Shown here piece after piece: positions 61,165-64,000 of a stretch of DNA of 64,000 nucleotides. Under the pieces are notes generated by a model, which was not told the DNA's origin, did no database searches, and was given only the letters and a program-made list of their open reading frames with translations. How positions within the stretch are numbered: the first letter of the stretch is position 1; every line of letters begins with the position of its first letter. The stretch spans positions 248,001 through 312,000 of the forward strand of contig NZ_DS483477.1 in the NCBI RefSeq assembly GCF_000154285.1. Direction: 5' to 3'. The translations under genes were made by a program, and so were the position numbers. The stretch is from Amedibacillus dolichus DSM 3991. GTDB taxonomy: Bacteria > Bacillota_I > Bacilli_A > Erysipelotrichales > Erysipelotrichaceae.

Positions 61165-62646
61165 ATGGAGCTATATGATCAAAAATTTGATTTTCGTGAT
61201 GAAAGAAATTTAAGCTTGGTGATGGATTTTTATGAATTAACAATGAGTCAATGCTACTTTAATTCAAAGACGAAGGATAAAATAGTAACCTTTGATTTGT
61301 TTTATCGTAAAAACCCCGATCAAGGAGGGTATGCGGTATTTGCCGGCTTGGAAGAGGTTATCGGTTATATTCAAAAACTGCATTTTACGAAAGAGGATAT
61401 TTCCTATCTTCGTTCATTGAAGCGCTTTAGCGAAACATTTTTACAATACTTAAGCGAGTTTCGATTTACCGGTGATATTTATGCGGTAAAGGAAGGAACA
61501 CCGGTTTTTCCTAATGAGCCGCTGATTCGTGTTAAGGCGAAGCTGATTGATGCACAATTAATTGAAACTGCCTTATTGCTGTGTGTGAATCATCAAACGA
61601 TGATTGCGACAAAGGCAAGACGTATTGTACGTGCTGCCGGTGGCAGAGCAATCATGGAATTTGGTGCACGTCGTGCACATAATTTTGATGCTGCTAATTT
61701 TGGGGCAAGAGCTGCCTATATCGGCGGAGTAGCGGGAACGGCGACTACCTATGCCGGTCAAAAATTCAAAATGCCGGTTTTAGGAACCATGGCGCATTCC
61801 TTTGTGCAGTCGTTTGATAGTGAATACGAAGCCTTTTTAACCTATGCACAATCCTATCCGGAAAGCTGTACGGTGTTGTTGGATACGTATGATACACTGC
61901 ATAGCGGATTACCGAATGCGATAAAGGTCGCAAAGCAATATCTAGAGCCAAATGGGTATCGGTTAGCCGGTGTGCGCATTGACAGTGGTGATATTGCCTA
62001 TTTATCAAAGAAGATTCGCAAGGCACTTGATGGAGCAGGTATGCAGGATTGCTCGATTGTCGTATCAAATTCCTTAGATGAGTATTTAATTACCTCCTTG
62101 ATTTCCCAAGGTGCACAGATCAATAGCATGGGAGTCGGAGAAAATCTGGTTTGCAGTAAATCCACTCCTGTTTTCGGTGGTGTCTATAAGCTTTCATCTG
62201 TGTTTGAAGGTGAAAAGAATATTCCGAAAATCAAGGTTAGTGAAAATGTTGAAAAGGTAACCAATCCCGGTTATAAGGATTTGTATCGTATTTATGATAA
62301 GGAAAGCGGTATGGCACTTGGTGATCTTATGACATTGCATGGGGAAAAAATAGACATTGATCAGGATCTGACGATTTATCATCAAATGAACAGTTGGAAA
62401 AATAAGACGATTCTAGGCGGTACCTATGTAATTGAGGACTTATTGCAGCCGATTTTTATAAATGGAAAGCTGGTATATGATGCCCCAAGCTTAGAGGAAA
62501 TTCGTGAGCATAGCAAGGAGGCCTTTACGCATATTTGGGACGAAATTCAACGTTTTGAATATCCACAGACCTATTACGTTGATTTAAGTAAAAACTTATT
62601 GGATTTGAAGTTATCTATGTTGGAAGAGGTTAAGCATGTCAAATAG
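61165..62646 (+). CDS. pncB: Nicotinate phosphoribosyltransferase
   Basis: The 493-residue enzyme makes nicotinate mononucleotide from nicotinate and PRPP, feeding NAD salvage. Signature blocks are LVMDFYELTMSQCYF, YFVFAGLEE-like YAVFAGLEEVIGYI, FGARRAHNFDAANFGARAAYIGG in outline, GTMAHSFVQSF (phosphorylated His region) and VRIDSGDIAYLSKKIR. It overlaps the next gene by 11 bases. Partner of pncA. Confidence 0.95.
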   Translation: MELYDQKFDFRDERNLSLVMDFYELTMSQCYFNSKTKDKIVTFDLFYRKNPDQGGYAVFAGLEEVIGYIQKLHFTKEDISYLRSLKRFSETFLQYLSEFRFTGDIYAVKEGTPVFPNEPLIRVKAKLIDAQLIETALLLCVNHQTMIATKARRIVRAAGGRAIMEFGARRAHNFDAANFGARAAYIGGVAGTATTYAGQKFKMPVLGTMAHSFVQSFDSEYEAFLTYAQSYPESCTVLLDTYDTLHSGLPNAIKVAKQYLEPNGYRLAGVRIDSGDIAYLSKKIRKALDGAGMQDCSIVVSNSLDEYLITSLISQGAQINSMGVGENLVCSKSTPVFGGVYKLSSVFEGEKNIPKIKVSENVEKVTNPGYKDLYRIYDKESGMALGDLMTLHGEKIDIDQDLTIYHQMNSWKNKTILGGTYVIEDLLQPIFINGKLVYDAPSLEEIREHSKEAFTHIWDEIQRFEYPQTYYVDLSKNLLDLKLSMLEEVKHVK

Positions 62647-63298
62647 TAAGTATGAACATCGATTAAAAAGAATATTGGCAGTTTGTGCCGCTATTTATGT
62701 GATTACATTGGCTTATGCGCTGTATCACAACTTCAGTATTAAAGATTATGGAACTTTAGGCATGAGCTGTGTTGCGATTTTTACGCCATTGATCGTTCCG
62801 GTCATTTTTAAATTGTTTCGCTTTCAGCCGGTATATGAAATCTATTTGTTATCTACCGTTTTTATGTACTTTGCGTCCTTGGTAGGAAGCAGCTATCATT
62901 GGTATTCCTATGTCGGTTTTGATAAGGTACTTCATTTTTGCAGTGGAATTTTCGGTTTGATGATTGCGGTGATTTTATTTTTTGCGATACGCCATAGCAA
63001 TCAAGTACGAACCAAGGAAGATAAGACCTTATTTTTAATCTTTATCAATGCGGTAAATATGGGGATTGCACTGATCTGGGAGTTTTATGAATATATCTTG
63101 TTGGTATTCTTCAATAATGATGCTATCAATCATTATACCCAGGGAGTGCATGATTCGATAACCGATATGCTGTGTGCTACGGTGGCTGGACTTTTATTAA
63201 CCGTATTGATTGTACGCTATTTAAGAAATGGCAAAGCTAATTTCTTTATCAATGTATATGAAAAGTTTTATACACGAAATATTGAACATAAGCAATAA
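62636..63298 (+). CDS. Membrane protein, DUF2238/YjdF-like
   Basis: The 220-residue protein has six membrane helices. The FDKVLHFCSGIFGLM block and IALIWEFYEYI with a following DSITDMLCATVAGLL match DUF2238 (YjdF/YoaI-like) proteins of unknown role. The start overlaps the end of pncB, so it is co-translated with NAD-salvage genes; no functional link is proven. Confidence 0.75.
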   Translation: MSNSKYEHRLKRILAVCAAIYVITLAYALYHNFSIKDYGTLGMSCVAIFTPLIVPVIFKLFRFQPVYEIYLLSTVFMYFASLVGSSYHWYSYVGFDKVLHFCSGIFGLMIAVILFFAIRHSNQVRTKEDKTLFLIFINAVNMGIALIWEFYEYILLVFFNNDAINHYTQGVHDSITDMLCATVAGLLLTVLIVRYLRNGKANFFINVYEKFYTRNIEHKQ

Positions 63299-63306
63299 TT
63301 CATAGG

Positions 63307-63340
63307 AGCAGTCTGTTGAAGAACAGGCTGTTTTCTTTTT
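63307..63340 (+). terminator. Terminator of the pncA-pncB operon
   Basis: AGCAGTCTGTT pairs with AACAGGCTGTT around GAAG and is followed by TTTTCTTTTT. Confidence 0.85.
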
Positions 63341-63410
63341 GAAATATAATAATTTATATAGAAGTGCGAAGATGTTACAATCGTATTTTTAAAGGAAGTT
63401 AAAAGTATAA

Positions 63411-63451
63411 AGAAAACAGGTTTCAACCTTTGGAAAGGTTTATCCCTGTTC
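63411..63451 (-). terminator. Hairpin at the end of the hydrolase gene
   Basis: On the minus strand AACAGG, AACCTTT, AAAGGTT and CCTGTTT form a two-part stem overlapping the stop codon, followed by TTCTTT. Confidence 0.6.
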
Positions 63452-64000
63452 GGTTTTCAATGCCTGATATTTTTTTAAAAGTTCGTCCATGATATCTTTT
63501 GATTGTTCGATTGGTTCAGCCTGTAAAATGTGATCATCAAAGAAAAGCTTCATAATTTGATAGCATTCCCAATTTATCGTCTCGTCCATTAACAAGCGAT
63601 GGTGTCCGCCATGTAACAAAATAAGCTTCTTTTGAGAGTGCTTGATTTTGTCAAAAGCATTGATGGAGCTGCGATAGGAAATGACCTCATCTTCATCGCC
63701 ATGCAGCATGAGGATAGGACATGGAACATCTTCGATGAAATGCTTATGATTTTTAACGATTTCCGTAAAGGCGGTATAAAAGCTTTTCGGCATCGGAATT
63801 TCATCTTTTTTTTCATTACCGACGAGCGAAGCATAAGATTTCATGATTGCATCGGTTACGGTGTCTAAGTTAATATATTGAAATGCGGGTGCTAGTAGGA
63901 TCAATTTTTTTATTCTACATACCGTTGCCAAATAACTGGCAATGACACCGCCCATGGAAAAGCCGACCAAATAAATATCACGATTGCTGTTAGCAAAAGC
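63440..64000 (-). CDS. Alpha/beta hydrolase (partial, N-terminus beyond window)
   Basis: The frame is open to the window edge; 186 residues are visible. The nucleophile elbow GFSMGG, an acidic residue in LHGDEDEVIS and the final His in LHGGHHRLL form a catalytic triad. The size and lid region resemble monoacylglycerol-lipase/Est30-like carboxylesterases. Substrate unknown. The apparent start at 63970 is only an internal TTG; coding continues upstream. Confidence 0.85.
   Translation of the reverse strand, partial: AFANSNRDIYLVGFSMGGVIASYLATVCRIKKLILLAPAFQYINLDTVTDAIMKSYASLVGNEKKDEIPMPKSFYTAFTEIVKNHKHFIEDVPCPILMLHGDEDEVISYRSSINAFDKIKHSQKKLILLHGGHHRLLMDETINWECYQIMKLFFDDHILQAEPIEQSKDIMDELLKKYQALKTEQG

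Overview
The window looks like chromosome of a low-GC Gram-positive gut anaerobe. The gene set (V-type ATPase, type III glutamine synthetase, rubrerythrin, Feo iron uptake, lipobox and wall-anchored proteins, RqcH, TypA) fits Firmicutes. The VanG/VanT-like D-Ala-D-Ser gene set recalls the vancomycin-resistant [Clostridium] innocuum group of the Erysipelotrichaceae. That placement is inferred from gene content and is not proven.

Layout. 1-1.5 kb: end of a V-ATPase operon, then a seven-tRNA operon with its own promoter and terminator. 1.5-9.8 kb: GNAT, type III glutamine synthetase (minus strand), rubrerythrin, the KtrAB potassium channel system, and a riboflavin transporter behind an FMN riboswitch. 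9.9-14 kb: TypA/BipA, a lipoprotein polysaccharide deacetylase and an esterase. 14-19.3 kb: an AraC-type regulator with two tandem DNA-binding domains, followed by two paralogous old-yellow-enzyme/2,4-dienoyl-CoA-reductase-type flavin/Fe-S reductases, probably an inducible reduction pathway for an unknown substrate. 19.3-23.5 kb: small membrane proteins, an XRE regulator and a PepD-type dipeptidase. 23.6-30 kb: murF, a VanG-like D-Ala-D-X ligase, a racemase with the VanT-type Asn in place of the alanine-racemase Tyr, an acyltransferase-3 membrane protein like the detached N-terminal half of VanT, and a COG2509 flavoprotein.

30-35.2 kb is an AT-rich accessory island. It holds a relic of a conjugative coupling protein, an intact serine recombinase, a pair of perfect 27-bp inverted repeats around 139 bp of promoter- and terminator-like DNA, and a 1079-residue surface protein with LRR, SHIRT-like and tandem Ig-like repeats. 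This arrangement predicts a phase-variable invertible promoter and is one of the two most interesting features here.

35.4-47.3 kb: envelope and housekeeping genes: a PdaA-like deacetylase, VanZ family, a solute-binding lipoprotein, an IMPase-like phosphatase, a glycolipid cluster (glycosyltransferase, flippase-like protein and an unusual glycosyltransferase-RecX fusion), YhaM, RimO, a DNA glycosylase and a GNAT. 47.3-51 kb: tRNA-Lys and a two-component system wrapped around an ABC-2 exporter with repeated operator-like boxes. 51-54 kb: the infC-rpmI-rplT operon with an L20-type leader, a non-AUG infC start and an L20 carrying a Rho-N/SAP-like C-terminal extension, then asnA. 54-64 kb: RqcH, Gmk, GdhA, FeoAB, PncA-PncB NAD salvage, a DUF2238-like membrane protein and a truncated alpha/beta hydrolase.

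Common threads are envelope construction (murF, ligase, racemase, two deacetylases, glycolipid synthesis), nitrogen assimilation (GlnN, GdhA, AsnA) and vitamin/NAD scavenging (RibU, PncA, PncB). Starts were moved to the best ribosome-binding site where an upstream in-frame codon lacked one.
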